From NCBI RefSeq assembly GCF_947499215.1, contig NZ_CANMNI010000002.1, forward strand, positions 496,001-560,000: a stretch of 64,000 nucleotides of DNA, given 5' to 3'. Under the pieces are notes generated by a model. That model saw only the letters and a list, made by a program, of their open reading frames with translations. It ran no database searches and had not been told where the DNA came from. This document shows positions 16,491-25,973 of this stretch, piece after piece (positions within the stretch are counted from its first letter, which is position 1; each line of letters begins with the position of its first letter). The translations under genes were made by a program, and so were the position numbers. The DNA comes from an uncultured Pontibacter sp. GTDB lineage: Bacteria; Bacteroidota; Bacteroidia; Cytophagales; Hymenobacteraceae.

Positions 16491-17429
16491 ATGACCAAAC
16501 GCCTCGCACTCATCGACATGGGCACCAACACATTTCACCTCCTCATCACGGAGGTAGACGAAAAGGGCCAGCGCACCGACTTCGTGAAAACCAAGCTGCC
16601 GGTGCGGCTTGGGCAGGGCGGCATCAGCAAGGGGGAGATTGCCCCGGAGGCTTATGAGCGGGCACTTAAAACGCTGAAGGATTTCCGCCGGCAAATTGAT
16701 GAGTATGGGGTGGAGACAGTGCAGGCCATGGCCACCAGCATGGTGCGCAACGCCAGCAACGGCGACGACTTCATCAAAGACATTTACAAACAAACGGACA
16801 TACGGGTGGAGATCATCGACGGTGACCGCGAAGCGGAACTGATTTACTTTGGCGTGCGCTCGGCTGGGGTGCTGGATGAACAGACTTCCCTGATCATGGA
16901 CATTGGTGGGGGGAGCGTGGAGTTCATCATCTGCAACAACCAGGAAATCTTCTGGAAACAAAGCTTCGAGGTGGGTGCCCAGCGCCTCATGGACAAGTTC
17001 TATACCCAGGACCCTATACCTACCGAACAGGTGGAAGCCGAGAAAAGCTATCTGGCCGATGTGCTCCAGCCCCTCACAGAGGCCGTGGCCAAATATAAAC
17101 CAGTTCGCTTAGTAGGAGCCTCCGGCACGTTTGACACGCTCTGCGACATCGACGCCCTGAGCCGCGGCGACAACTCACGCCAGTTAAATCCTCCTGCAGC
17201 CTCCTCGCTGGAAGTGGCGGACTTTTATAAGATATACCAAGACCTGCTTCACAAGACCCACGAAGAGCGTCTTGTAATACCGGGCATGCTTGAAATGCGC
17301 GTGGATATGATCGTACTGGCTAGTATCGTGGTGGACTTTGTGTTGGAAACCTACAACCTGCAAGAGATAAATGCATCGGCTTACGCCCTGAAAGAAGGGG
17401 TACTGGCGCAGGCGCTTGCGTCGATGTAA
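16491..17429 (+). CDS. Ppx/GppA family phosphatase (exopolyphosphatase)
   Basis: This 312-residue protein has the actin-like ASKHA phosphatase fold. The phosphate loop LALIDMGTNTFHLLITEV is at residues 5-22 and the second loop LIMDIGGGSVEFIICN at about 137-152. The family removes terminal phosphate from polyphosphate and/or converts pppGpp to ppGpp. This short two-subdomain form lacks the C-terminal HD domain of E. coli Ppx and GppA, so the exact activity is open. A ppk gene is not in the window. It ends at a bidirectional terminator shared with the convergent TPR gene. Confidence 0.9.
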   Translation: MTKRLALIDMGTNTFHLLITEVDEKGQRTDFVKTKLPVRLGQGGISKGEIAPEAYERALKTLKDFRRQIDEYGVETVQAMATSMVRNASNGDDFIKDIYKQTDIRVEIIDGDREAELIYFGVRSAGVLDEQTSLIMDIGGGSVEFIICNNQEIFWKQSFEVGAQRLMDKFYTQDPIPTEQVEAEKSYLADVLQPLTEAVAKYKPVRLVGASGTFDTLCDIDALSRGDNSRQLNPPAASSLEVADFYKIYQDLLHKTHEERLVIPGMLEMRVDMIVLASIVVDFVLETYNLQEINASAYALKEGVLAQALASM

Positions 17430-17454
17430 GCATCTACTCATACCTTAACGTAAA

Positions 17455-17490
17455 CAAGAAAGCCTACCCTGAAGAGAGTAGGCTTTCTTG
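17455..17490. terminator. Bidirectional terminator between ppx-type and TPR genes
   Basis: A perfect 13-base stem CAAGAAAGCCTAC (17455-17467) / GTAGGCTTTCTTG (17478-17490) has a 10-base loop and lies between two convergent stop codons. Confidence 0.85.
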
Positions 17491-17512
17491 TCGGCATCGG
17501 AGTTATATCTTC

Positions 17513-19894
17513 CTATCGCTTCGCCAGTTTCTTATATTCTTTCTCGTAAGCCTTGCCCAACTTCTTGAGCTTTTTGTCGCCTTGGGTATAGTTGGCTGCC
17601 ATTACTTTCGGAGACTCGCTATAAATATTGCTTGCGTCTTTTTTGGCGAGCTGTATACCTAGTTGCTGCTGCACTTTCTTCGTCTTGCCCTTCGCATAGC
17701 CTTTGTTGAGCAAGGTGGTTAGGAGTTGCAGGGCAGCCTTTTCCTGCTGAATGGAGGTGAAGTGGGCCACCACGGCAGCTGTAAAAGGCAAGGAGTTCTG
17801 TTCTCTCGAAAAATTGTACAGCGAAATATGGTTGAGTCCGAACTTCCCGATTGATTGGCCTAGGTAATGCTGTTCGGCGTCGTTGTACTTCTGAATGGCA
17901 TCCGTGTAACGGCCACTGGCCACCATCCTATTCACATCTTCGAGCATGCGCTGGTAAGCTACTGCACTGGCAATGGCATGGCGACCATCATCAGCAGTGA
18001 AGGTAGAATTCATACAGGTCGCCTTGGCCCCCGCCGCTTTAATGGCTGCCTGATAAGCCTGATCAGCGGCGATGAACTTCTTCTCCCGCACAAGTGCCTG
18101 CGCATTCTGGTAATGACGGTCGTAGTCGGCCTGCACATTGAGGCACTCCTGCGTAAAGATCCGGTCGCGCAGTTGCACGTACTTGGCTTGCACCTCCGCA
18201 TCCTGCTCCAATGCATAGCGAGTACGCATACTCTCGGCCGAAGTGGCGATAGCCCTTGCATCGGCCAGTCTGTTGTTCATGGCCTGCACATATCCATCGC
18301 TCAACTGACTTAGCAGTATAGGTTTTGCTGCCTGCTGTGCTAATTTCCCTAACTCACGAAACGGCTGGAAGGTATAGTTCTGCTCCAGCGCAAGGGCCGC
18401 CTCAAACTGATTGAGAGCAAAGCGATAGTCTGTGGCTTTCATGGCCTGACGGCCTTTGTCAATATGCTGCACATAATACTGGTATTTCACTTGGCCCTGC
18501 AGTTCGGCTGCCTCTGGTGCGTCACGCAACAGGTAGTCATACTGGCGCTGGAAGGCATAGGCCTCGTCAGCCAGCTGGTCAGCCTGTGCTAAGTCACCTT
18601 TGCTCAGGAAGCGCTTGCCCTCATCCACCATACTGCGGTAATAGCCATACACGGCACGGCCCTCCCCGTCGTTCAGGGCAGGCAGGTTGCAACGCAATCC
18701 CCCAATGGTGCTGCAAAGCGTGCGGGCATCGGCATAGGCTGCCACAGCGCTGCGGTAGTCGCCTTGGCTGTTGAAGGCATGCCCCTCCGTCACGAAAGCG
18801 CTGTAGATGTCGTGCGCCAGTCCCAAAGCCATCTGTTCTGTTTCCGGGTCTACGCGCATTTGGGTGAGGATATCGCGGGTGCGGCCAGCGGCCTCGTGCA
18901 GGTTGCCGGCCATAAAATCGAGGCGGGCCAGTTGCAGGTGAGCAGGCGCAAAGCGCGGGTTTACCTCCAGCGACTTCACGAAATAGGCTCCCGCCGCTGC
19001 TAGGTTGCCTTTCGCGATCAGGCTTATACCTCGGTTGTAGAATTGCTGGTCGAGCGTAGCCAAGGTATGGTTAAGTGCACGGCGGCGTTCTTTTAACAGC
19101 TGTTTCAGTTGGTTTGACTTAGTGGTATAGCGTTGCGGATCGAACTGGTTGAGGCTAAGCTTTTCGGTGAAGCGCTTCTCCTGCAACTTTTGGTGGATTT
19201 CCTCGATATCGCGCAGGCGCTGGTCCTGTACTTTTATCCGGTCTACATCCTCCGGATTGATAAGCGCAATATCTTTCAGCGCCTTTTCTAGAGTGGCGTC
19301 AGCGGCATAGTAGTCTTTGATGAGGTTAATCTGGTCCTGTACCTTAAGAACATCTGCAGAAGTATACACCAACTCAAGTCCTTCTACCTGCAAGGTATAG
19401 CCCTGATTGCTGGCCGTGTCCGGCACAGTCGTTTCGAGAGCCACTACGCCATTCTTCGTTAAGTTTACAGTAGGCAGGCTGTAGCGCTTCAGTTCCTTCT
19501 GCTGGCTGTTGAGCAACCGCACGGTCATCTTCGCCTGTTCCGGCAAAAGCGCGCTGCCCAGATCGAAGCCACGGTAGTGTACATCGCCGCTAACACTTAC
19601 TTTCTGCAACTGCACCTTCAACTGCAACACATTGCTGGCATCGGCTATGCGGGCGTGTTGCTCCATTCGCACCACAAACTCCGGTGTGCGACTCGGGCGG
19701 CCTCCACGGGCAGAAGTGGTTTCCCCGCTCAACAACTGGATGATGCTATTGCTATGGGACTGGCCACTGTTGCCCGCCGGCACCTGCTTGATCAGAAAAG
19801 AGACCGGGGTGGTCTGTTCAAACACAAGCTTGGTCTGCGCATGCCCCGCAAATGCCAGCGCGAGTACCCAAATCAGAAGTAGAGCTCTTTTCAT
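17513..19894 (-). CDS. Large exported TPR-like repeat protein, function unknown
   Basis: This 793-residue protein starts with a signal peptide (RALLLIWVLALAFAGHAQ). An N-terminal beta-rich region (about 20-185, FVVRMEQHARIADASNVLQL) is followed by helical repeats over most of the rest. Recognisable TPR-like units include GISLIAKGNLAAAGAYFVKS, AFNSQGDYRSAVAAYADART, GRQAMKATDYRFALNQFEAA and MVASGRYTDAIQKYNDAEQH. The tail is Lys-rich (KKLKKLGKAYEKEYKKLAKR). It is probably a periplasmic or surface scaffold, since TPR arrays bind other proteins. No catalytic motif is seen. It is monocistronic, convergent with the ppx-type gene and divergent from the Ldh-type gene. I do not recognise a named family. 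Confidence 0.75.
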   Translation of the reverse strand: MKRALLLIWVLALAFAGHAQTKLVFEQTTPVSFLIKQVPAGNSGQSHSNSIIQLLSGETTSARGGRPSRTPEFVVRMEQHARIADASNVLQLKVQLQKVSVSGDVHYRGFDLGSALLPEQAKMTVRLLNSQQKELKRYSLPTVNLTKNGVVALETTVPDTASNQGYTLQVEGLELVYTSADVLKVQDQINLIKDYYAADATLEKALKDIALINPEDVDRIKVQDQRLRDIEEIHQKLQEKRFTEKLSLNQFDPQRYTTKSNQLKQLLKERRRALNHTLATLDQQFYNRGISLIAKGNLAAAGAYFVKSLEVNPRFAPAHLQLARLDFMAGNLHEAAGRTRDILTQMRVDPETEQMALGLAHDIYSAFVTEGHAFNSQGDYRSAVAAYADARTLCSTIGGLRCNLPALNDGEGRAVYGYYRSMVDEGKRFLSKGDLAQADQLADEAYAFQRQYDYLLRDAPEAAELQGQVKYQYYVQHIDKGRQAMKATDYRFALNQFEAALALEQNYTFQPFRELGKLAQQAAKPILLSQLSDGYVQAMNNRLADARAIATSAESMRTRYALEQDAEVQAKYVQLRDRIFTQECLNVQADYDRHYQNAQALVREKKFIAADQAYQAAIKAAGAKATCMNSTFTADDGRHAIASAVAYQRMLEDVNRMVASGRYTDAIQKYNDAEQHYLGQSIGKFGLNHISLYNFSREQNSLPFTAAVVAHFTSIQQEKAALQLLTTLLNKGYAKGKTKKVQQQLGIQLAKKDASNIYSESPKVMAANYTQGDKKLKKLGKAYEKEYKKLAKR

Positions 19895-20056
19895 AGTCGT
19901 ACGTTTATGCCTGCTTTCGCCATTTCAAATTCTATTCCACTTTTCTAATGTTGCCCGAAAGTATATAAAAAATGATATATAAATGAGGTTCACAGGTATA
20001 AATTCTGGCGGCCGTAATCGCCGCAGGATTTGTAAGGCAATGGCCTAATTATTTTT

Positions 20057-20064
20057 TAATTTGC
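20057..20064 (+). promoter_or_regulatory. TAATTTGC element upstream of the Ldh-type gene
   Basis: TAATTTGC followed by GGCCCTAA, 18 bases before the ATG at 20083. The same element precedes the methyltransferase and frr genes. It may be a variant -7 box. Confidence 0.3.
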
Positions 20065-20082
20065 GGCCCTAACCTTTTTGCT

Positions 20083-21150
20083 ATGTACCCTTACCGACAA
20101 CTCTTTGACTTCACCCGCGAAGTTTTCACCAAGATGGGCTGCCCACTTGAAGATGCTACATTGGCTACACAGGTGCTTTTAGAGGCCGATTTGCGCGGCG
20201 TAGACTCCCATGGCGTGGCCCGCCTGAGCGGCTATGTGCGCCTTTGGGAAGCCGGACGCATCAACACAAAACCCAATATGACCATTGTGCACGAAACACC
20301 CAGCACCGCTACCGTAGACGGTGACAGCGGACTTGGCTTGGTGATAGCACCCCGTGCCATGGAAATCGCCTTGGAGAAAGCGGATAGAGTCGGTTCGGGC
20401 TGGGTTTCGGTTCGCAATTCCAATCACTTTGGCATAGCGGGCTACCATGCCATGCAGGCTTTGCAGCGCGACATGATCGGAATGGCCATGACCAACGCCA
20501 GTCCGCTGGTGGCCCCGACCCACTCGACGCAGCGCATGCTTGGTACCAATCCGATTGCGGTAGCCGTGCCTGCCCTGCACCAGCCTCCTTTCGTAGCCGA
20601 CTTGGCCACCACCACCGCCGCCAACGGCAAGTTGGAGATACTGCAGCGCAAGCAAAAGAAGACGCCGAGCGGCTGGGTGCAGACTGCCACGGGGCTAGGC
20701 TCTACTAATCCGTTCGAAGTGCAGGCAGGCGGCGCTTTACTCCCGCTGGGCAGCACAAAAAACCGAGGCAGCCACAAAGGCTATGCACTGGGCTCCATCG
20801 TGGATATTTTTTCGGGAGTTTTGTCAGGCGCTAACTACGGCCCATGGGTACCACCTTTCGTGAGTTTCCTCGCCCCTCCCGCCGATCCGGTGGGCAAAGG
20901 TATAGGGCACTTTTTCGGTGCCATGCGCATCGATGCCTTCCGCCCTGCCGAGGAGTTTAAACAGCATATGGATAACTGGATCGAGACGTTCCGCAATGCG
21001 CAGGTGAAACGTGGCGAGAAAGCCGTGCTCATCCCCGGCGACCCGGAGCGACACATGACCGCTACACGCCTGAAGAAAGGTATACCGCTTCTGCCGCCTG
21101 TGGAAAAAGACCTCGAAGAGGTTGGCAAGAAGTTCGGTGTAAAGCTATAG
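20083..21150 (+). CDS. Ldh family oxidoreductase (malate/L-lactate dehydrogenase type 2)
   Basis: This 355-residue protein belongs to the NAD(P)-dependent LDH2/MDH2 family, unrelated to classical lactate dehydrogenase. Family marks are GVDSHGVARLSGYVR near 45-59, the conserved SNHFGIAGYHA near 113-123, GTNPIAVAVPA near 154-164 and SHKGYALGSIVDIFSG in the C-terminal half. Relatives reduce 2-oxoacids such as oxaloacetate, ureidoglycolate or 2,3-diketogulonate, so the substrate is uncertain. A small membrane protein gene begins 4 bases after its stop and a bidirectional terminator closes the pair. Confidence 0.9.
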   Translation: MYPYRQLFDFTREVFTKMGCPLEDATLATQVLLEADLRGVDSHGVARLSGYVRLWEAGRINTKPNMTIVHETPSTATVDGDSGLGLVIAPRAMEIALEKADRVGSGWVSVRNSNHFGIAGYHAMQALQRDMIGMAMTNASPLVAPTHSTQRMLGTNPIAVAVPALHQPPFVADLATTTAANGKLEILQRKQKKTPSGWVQTATGLGSTNPFEVQAGGALLPLGSTKNRGSHKGYALGSIVDIFSGVLSGANYGPWVPPFVSFLAPPADPVGKGIGHFFGAMRIDAFRPAEEFKQHMDNWIETFRNAQVKRGEKAVLIPGDPERHMTATRLKKGIPLLPPVEKDLEEVGKKFGVKL

Positions 21151-21154
21151 TCCG

Positions 21155-21493
21155 ATGGCTGGGGAAAAGGAAATGCAGGTTTTCCGTGCCTTGGGTCTTG
21201 GCTCTACCAGACGCAGTATACTGATGCTGGTACTGGTCTGGATACTGAATGTGGCTTGGCTCGGGGTAAACTATTTTTGGAGCTTGGTCCCTGTTTCAGT
21301 GTTGGTTGCTATACCTGTGCTGCTGTTGCTGTATGCCCTTGTTGCGCTGGTAGCCTATGTATACTGGGGCGTGAAAGGCGTGCGCGAACAGGACGAGCCC
21401 TACGCCAATGTGATGGTGGGCGTGATCGTGGCCATCACCTTGATCTACCTCAGCTATACCCTCCTCGACGCCTTGCTTTCGGTCAGCAAGTAA
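21155..21493 (+). CDS. Small membrane protein of unknown function
   Basis: This 112-residue protein has three predicted membrane helices at about 20-40 (ILMLVLVWILNVAWLGVNYF), 45-70 (VSVLVAIPVLLLLYALVALV) and 86-108 (VMVGVIVAITLIYLSYTLLD). A short charged loop (GVKGVREQDEPY) separates the second and third. It starts 4 bases after the Ldh-type gene and is co-transcribed. I recognise no family. A link to the oxidoreductase is suggested only by position. Confidence 0.65.
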   Translation: MAGEKEMQVFRALGLGSTRRSILMLVLVWILNVAWLGVNYFWSLVPVSVLVAIPVLLLLYALVALVAYVYWGVKGVREQDEPYANVMVGVIVAITLIYLSYTLLDALLSVSK

Positions 21494-21506
21494 GCTGTAT
21501 ACCTAT

Positions 21507-21549
21507 AAAACAAGAAGAGCTGGCCACAACGGTCAGCTCTTCTTGTTTT
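21507..21549. terminator. Bidirectional terminator
   Basis: A 16-base stem AAAACAAGAAGAGCTG (21507-21522) / CAGCTCTTCTTGTTTT (21534-21549), with three more possible pairs inside. It serves the Ldh-type pair and the convergent Hsp70 gene. Confidence 0.9.
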
Positions 21550-21566
21550 ATGTAACTAGGTATAGC

Positions 21567-23429
21567 CTATTCAATTTTCTTACCAGCCATGGCTTTTTTA
21601 ATGGAGATCTGCATTACGCGCTCCGCGAACGGGCTGGTTTGCTCCTCCAGTACATCCACAGCTTTCAGAATCTGGTCTTTGTCGCCGCTTGGCAGGGCAT
21701 CGCGCAGGTTTTGCAGGTTCTCTCGGGTCAGGTTAATTTCCTCTTCGGTCAGGTGCTCGCCATTCTTGTCAAGGAAGCGCTCCACCTGATAGAGCATCTG
21801 CTCAGCAGTCGTGCGCGCCTCAATCACCATGCGCGCCGAAACGTCTTCACGGGCATGCGTGATCGAGTCCATCAGCATCTGCTCTACCTGCGAATCGGTC
21901 AGGCCGTACTGTGGCTTTACCTCCACCTCTTGGCGCACGCCGGAGCGTACTTCAATGGCCTCTACTTTTAGGATACCGTCGGCGTTCAAAATGAAGTTCA
22001 CGTCTACTTTCGGGAAGCCGGCTGGCATGGCCGGTATACCTTTCAGGTCGAACTCTGCTAGCTTGCGGTTCTCTCTCACGAGGTCACGCTCGCCTTGGTA
22101 AACGGATATCTTCATGTTCACCTGCCCATCGATAGACGTCGTGTACTGACGGCCGGCTTTGGTTGGGATCTTGGAGTTACGCGGGATGATCGAGTCCATC
22201 AAGCCGCCCATGGTTTCTATACCCAAGGTGAGCGGCGTTACGTCCAGCAACAGAATGTCTTTGCGATTGCCAGCCAGAATATCTGCCTGTATGGCGGCTC
22301 CCAAAGCTACCACCTCATCGGGGTTAAGCGAGTTATTGGCAGGCTTACCAAAAAACTCTGACACAGCTTCGTATACCAGCGGCACACGGGTAGAACCACC
22401 CACCATAATCACGGCATCGATCTGCTCTGGTTGTAGCTTGGCGTCGCCCATGGCCTGTCGGCAACTGTCTATTGTCTTGGCTACGATAGGTGCAATCAGC
22501 TCTTCGAACTTGTGACGCGTAATACCGCATTCTATCGTATCGTTTACCTTACTGGTATAGATTTGCTGTTGGCTCAGCGCGATCTTGGCTTCCTCGGCTT
22601 TCAGGCGAAGCTCCTGCTGCAGGTTTTTATCTTGGTTGAGGGTATCAGCAATAAGCTGATTTTCCTGAATCCAGTAGTTGATGATAGCACGGTCTAAGTC
22701 ATCGCCACCTAGGTAAGTGTCGCCGTGCGTGGAAAGCACCTCAAATATACCTTGGTGGATGCTCAGGATAGAGATATCGAAAGTGCCACCGCCTAAGTCG
22801 TATACTGCGATCGTTTTCTCCTCTGATGGATCTATACCTATACCGTAAGCCAATGAAGCGGCCGTCGGTTCGTTAACAATGCGCAGCACTTCCAGCCCGG
22901 CCAGTTTGCCTGCATCGCGGGTGGCCTGGCGCTGGGAATCGTTGAAGTAGGCCGGCACCGTGATCACCGCTCTGTTCACCGGCGTTTTCAGGGCATGCTC
23001 GGCACGCTCCCGCAGCTCTTTCAGTATCTCCGCTGACAGTTCGATTGGTGAGTAGAACTTGTCCCCTACCCGAATTTTCACCAGTCCTTCGCTGTCATCG
23101 TCAATGATCTTATAGCCGAAGTAGTCACGGTGCTCGCCCAGATCTTTGTAGGATTTACCTAAAAGGCGTTTTACCGAATAGATCGTATTGGCAGGATCGG
23201 TCGTCAGGTACTCCTTCGCTTCAGTACCCACAATGGTCTCGCCGCTTTGGGTAAAGTGAACCACGGAAGGCACAATGGTACCGCGTCCGAGGTCATTTAT
23301 CGCAAGGGGTTTCTTTGTTTCGGGATGTATGTAGGCTACCAAGCTGTTGGTAGTCCCAAGGTCTATACCTACAATCACCTCTTCCTGCTGAAGGGCTCCT
23401 GTAGAAAGGTTTATCGCAACTTTTGCCAT
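21567..23429 (-). CDS. Hsp70 family chaperone, HscA-like
   Basis: Taken from the ATG at 23429 this gives 620 residues. A longer frame to 23480 would start within the promoter-like TAACTTTG and adds a non-homologous N-terminus. The ATPase domain has phosphate loops GIDLGTTNSLVAY (21-33) and VYDLGGGTFDISIL (about 205-218), and the connector and substrate domain follow. The N-terminal leader before GIDLGTTNS and the segment VKPQYGLTDSQVEQML point to the HscA branch, which helps move Fe-S clusters from IscU, rather than DnaK. No hscB, iscU or fdx lies nearby, so the role rests on sequence similarity only. It is monocistronic. Confidence 0.85.
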   Translation of the reverse strand: MAKVAINLSTGALQQEEVIVGIDLGTTNSLVAYIHPETKKPLAINDLGRGTIVPSVVHFTQSGETIVGTEAKEYLTTDPANTIYSVKRLLGKSYKDLGEHRDYFGYKIIDDDSEGLVKIRVGDKFYSPIELSAEILKELRERAEHALKTPVNRAVITVPAYFNDSQRQATRDAGKLAGLEVLRIVNEPTAASLAYGIGIDPSEEKTIAVYDLGGGTFDISILSIHQGIFEVLSTHGDTYLGGDDLDRAIINYWIQENQLIADTLNQDKNLQQELRLKAEEAKIALSQQQIYTSKVNDTIECGITRHKFEELIAPIVAKTIDSCRQAMGDAKLQPEQIDAVIMVGGSTRVPLVYEAVSEFFGKPANNSLNPDEVVALGAAIQADILAGNRKDILLLDVTPLTLGIETMGGLMDSIIPRNSKIPTKAGRQYTTSIDGQVNMKISVYQGERDLVRENRKLAEFDLKGIPAMPAGFPKVDVNFILNADGILKVEAIEVRSGVRQEVEVKPQYGLTDSQVEQMLMDSITHAREDVSARMVIEARTTAEQMLYQVERFLDKNGEHLTEEEINLTRENLQNLRDALPSGDKDQILKAVDVLEEQTSPFAERVMQISIKKAMAGKKIE

Positions 23430-23479
23430 GTTTGTATACTTTGGTGAGGCCACCGCTCTAGGGCAGCAGCGCATATACA

Positions 23480-23487
23480 CAAAGTTA
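23480..23487 (-). promoter_or_regulatory. Candidate -7 element of the HscA-like gene
   Basis: TAACTTTG on the minus strand, 50 bases before the ATG at 23429. It supports the shorter start. No clear TTG lies 19-20 bases upstream. Confidence 0.4.
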
Positions 23488-23542
23488 CGAAAAATTTAAG
23501 GGAGGTATGGGAATGGCCTCGCTTTATACCTAGTACCCGGAC

Positions 23543-24109
23543 CTATACCTTTAATATAGCGAACGAAACAGGATATGGATCGTGTGTCGCGTCCTTGCTG
23601 ACCAACCAGCATACTCTGATGACGTTGAGCGCATTGAGGAAATACAGCACCAAGTAGGCAATGAACACATACCACGAACCGGGATAGTGCATGATTGTCA
23701 TCCAAGCAAAAAGCATCACCAGTGGATAGGTGATCAACGACCATGTGATCTGAAAATTCAACAGGCTAACCCCCTGTTCTTGTACATGGAGCACTTTCTT
23801 TTTCTGTGTTATCCAGACGATCAGTGGAAAGATGAGATTTCCTAGAGGCATCAATAAGTATGATAACACAGAGAGATGCATCAGCAACAACACACTTTTG
23901 TCTGGCTCCTTGCCATAGTCGTATACCTCCTCCACATCCACACTAAGTGCTTGGCAAATGGATTTTAAGGTATAGCCCCTCGGTTCAGTCTCTCCTTTTT
24001 CTATTCGTTGCAATGTCCGCAGGCTTATACCTGCCATCTCTGATAGTTCCTCTTGACTCAGACCTTTTCTCTTTCGTATCTCGAAAATCTTATTACCTAA
24101 CTGCTTCAT
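23543..24109 (-). CDS. XRE-type HTH protein with DUF4870-like membrane domain
   Basis: This 188-residue protein has an N-terminal Cro/C1-type helix-turn-helix at about 7-61 (GLSQEELSEMAGISLRTLQR, then IEKGETEPRGYTLKSI). Four hydrophobic segments follow (LLLMHLSVLSYLLMPLGNLI, then FPLIVWITQ; ITWSLITYPLVMLFAWMTIM; WYVFIAYLVLYFLNALNVIR), resembling the DUF4870 membrane family. A DNA-binding domain tethered to the membrane suggests a one-component regulator that senses a membrane signal, but this is inference. It is transcribed alone from a TACATTTG element at 24140-24147, and has no obvious target except possibly itself. Confidence 0.8.
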   Translation of the reverse strand: MKQLGNKIFEIRKRKGLSQEELSEMAGISLRTLQRIEKGETEPRGYTLKSICQALSVDVEEVYDYGKEPDKSVLLLMHLSVLSYLLMPLGNLIFPLIVWITQKKKVLHVQEQGVSLLNFQITWSLITYPLVMLFAWMTIMHYPGSWYVFIAYLVLYFLNALNVIRVCWLVSKDATHDPYPVSFAILKV

Positions 24110-24139
24110 GATGTTTTGGTTTATTCCTCAATACTACAT

Positions 24140-24147
24140 CAAATGTA
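24140..24147 (-). promoter_or_regulatory. Candidate -7 element of the HTH/DUF4870 gene
   Basis: TACATTTG on the minus strand, 30 bases before the ATG at 24109. It matches TAnnTTTG exactly, with no clear -33 TTG. Confidence 0.4.
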
Positions 24148-24220
24148 GGATCCGAGCTGCCGGTATTTATATGTCATTCCTATGACATTGATGACTTTTG
24201 GGCTCCTAGGAGCTTTAAAA

Positions 24221-24252
24221 GCAAAAAGCTGTTCGTCAAAACAGCTTTCTGC
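24221..24252 (-). terminator. Terminator of the DivIC/FtsB-like gene
   Basis: GCAAAAAGCTGT (24221-24232) pairs with ACAGCTTTCTGC (24241-24252), with one mismatch and an 8-base loop. T-rich sequence follows on the minus strand. A separate perfect palindrome GCTCCTAGGAGC lies just beyond at 24202-24213. Confidence 0.7.
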
Positions 24253-24275
24253 ACATCCGTCTATGGACCTATACC

Positions 24276-24575
24276 TTACTCCTCTTTCTTAGGCACAACA
24301 ATAAACACATCCTCCCCCGGACGCTTCATCAGGTACTTCTCACGGGCAAACTTCTCCAGTAGCTCCGGGTTGCCCATCAGCTCCTCTCGGTCCTGCTGCA
24401 CCTCGGCCATTTTCTCTAGGTAATACTCCTTGTCTTTTTCCTTATCGCGCAACTCACGGCTCATGCGGTACTGGGTGATAAAGTCGTTTGAATCAAAAAA
24501 GAGCATCCACACCAGAAACAGCATACCTGTAATGAAATAGAAACTGCGTACAAACTTGGGTATACGTTTTAGCAT
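24276..24575 (-). CDS. Septum formation initiator family protein (DivIC/FtsB-like)
   Basis: This 99-residue bitopic protein has a short cytoplasmic N-terminus, one membrane helix at about 11-27 (SFYFITGMLFLVWMLFF), a coiled coil at about 32-68 (ELRDKEKDKEYYLEKMAEVQ) and the conserved end LEKFAREKYLMKRPGEDVF. In the divisome such proteins pair with FtsL and FtsQ/DivIB and help activate septal wall synthesis. It lies downstream of eno, as is common in several bacterial phyla, but here a terminator lies between them. The start codon follows that terminator by about 40 bases. Confidence 0.88.
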   Translation of the reverse strand: MLKRIPKFVRSFYFITGMLFLVWMLFFDSNDFITQYRMSRELRDKEKDKEYYLEKMAEVQQDREELMGNPELLEKFAREKYLMKRPGEDVFIVVPKKEE

Positions 24576-24611
24576 ATATTGGAAACTATAGATATTATTC
24601 TGAGGCCTTTA

Positions 24612-24650
24612 CACAAAAATAAGGCTGTGAGTCATAAACCCACAGCCTTA
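24612..24650 (-). terminator. Terminator of eno, with promoter-like tail
   Basis: TAAGGCTGTG (24620-24629) pairs with CACAGCCTTA (24641-24650). The tail on the minus strand reads TTATTTTTGTG, which also contains TATTTTTG (24621-24614), a possible -7 element for the next gene. Confidence 0.8.
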
Positions 24651-24676
24651 TGCCTAAAATATTTTCTGGATGTTAT

Positions 24677-25963
<1,287 letters not shown>

Positions 25964-25973
25964 TTATATAGTT

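Noticed and set aside
23430..23480. Seventeen-codon N-terminal extension of the HscA-like protein
   Set aside because: The added residues match no Hsp70 N-terminus, and the frame begins within a promoter-like TAACTTTG.
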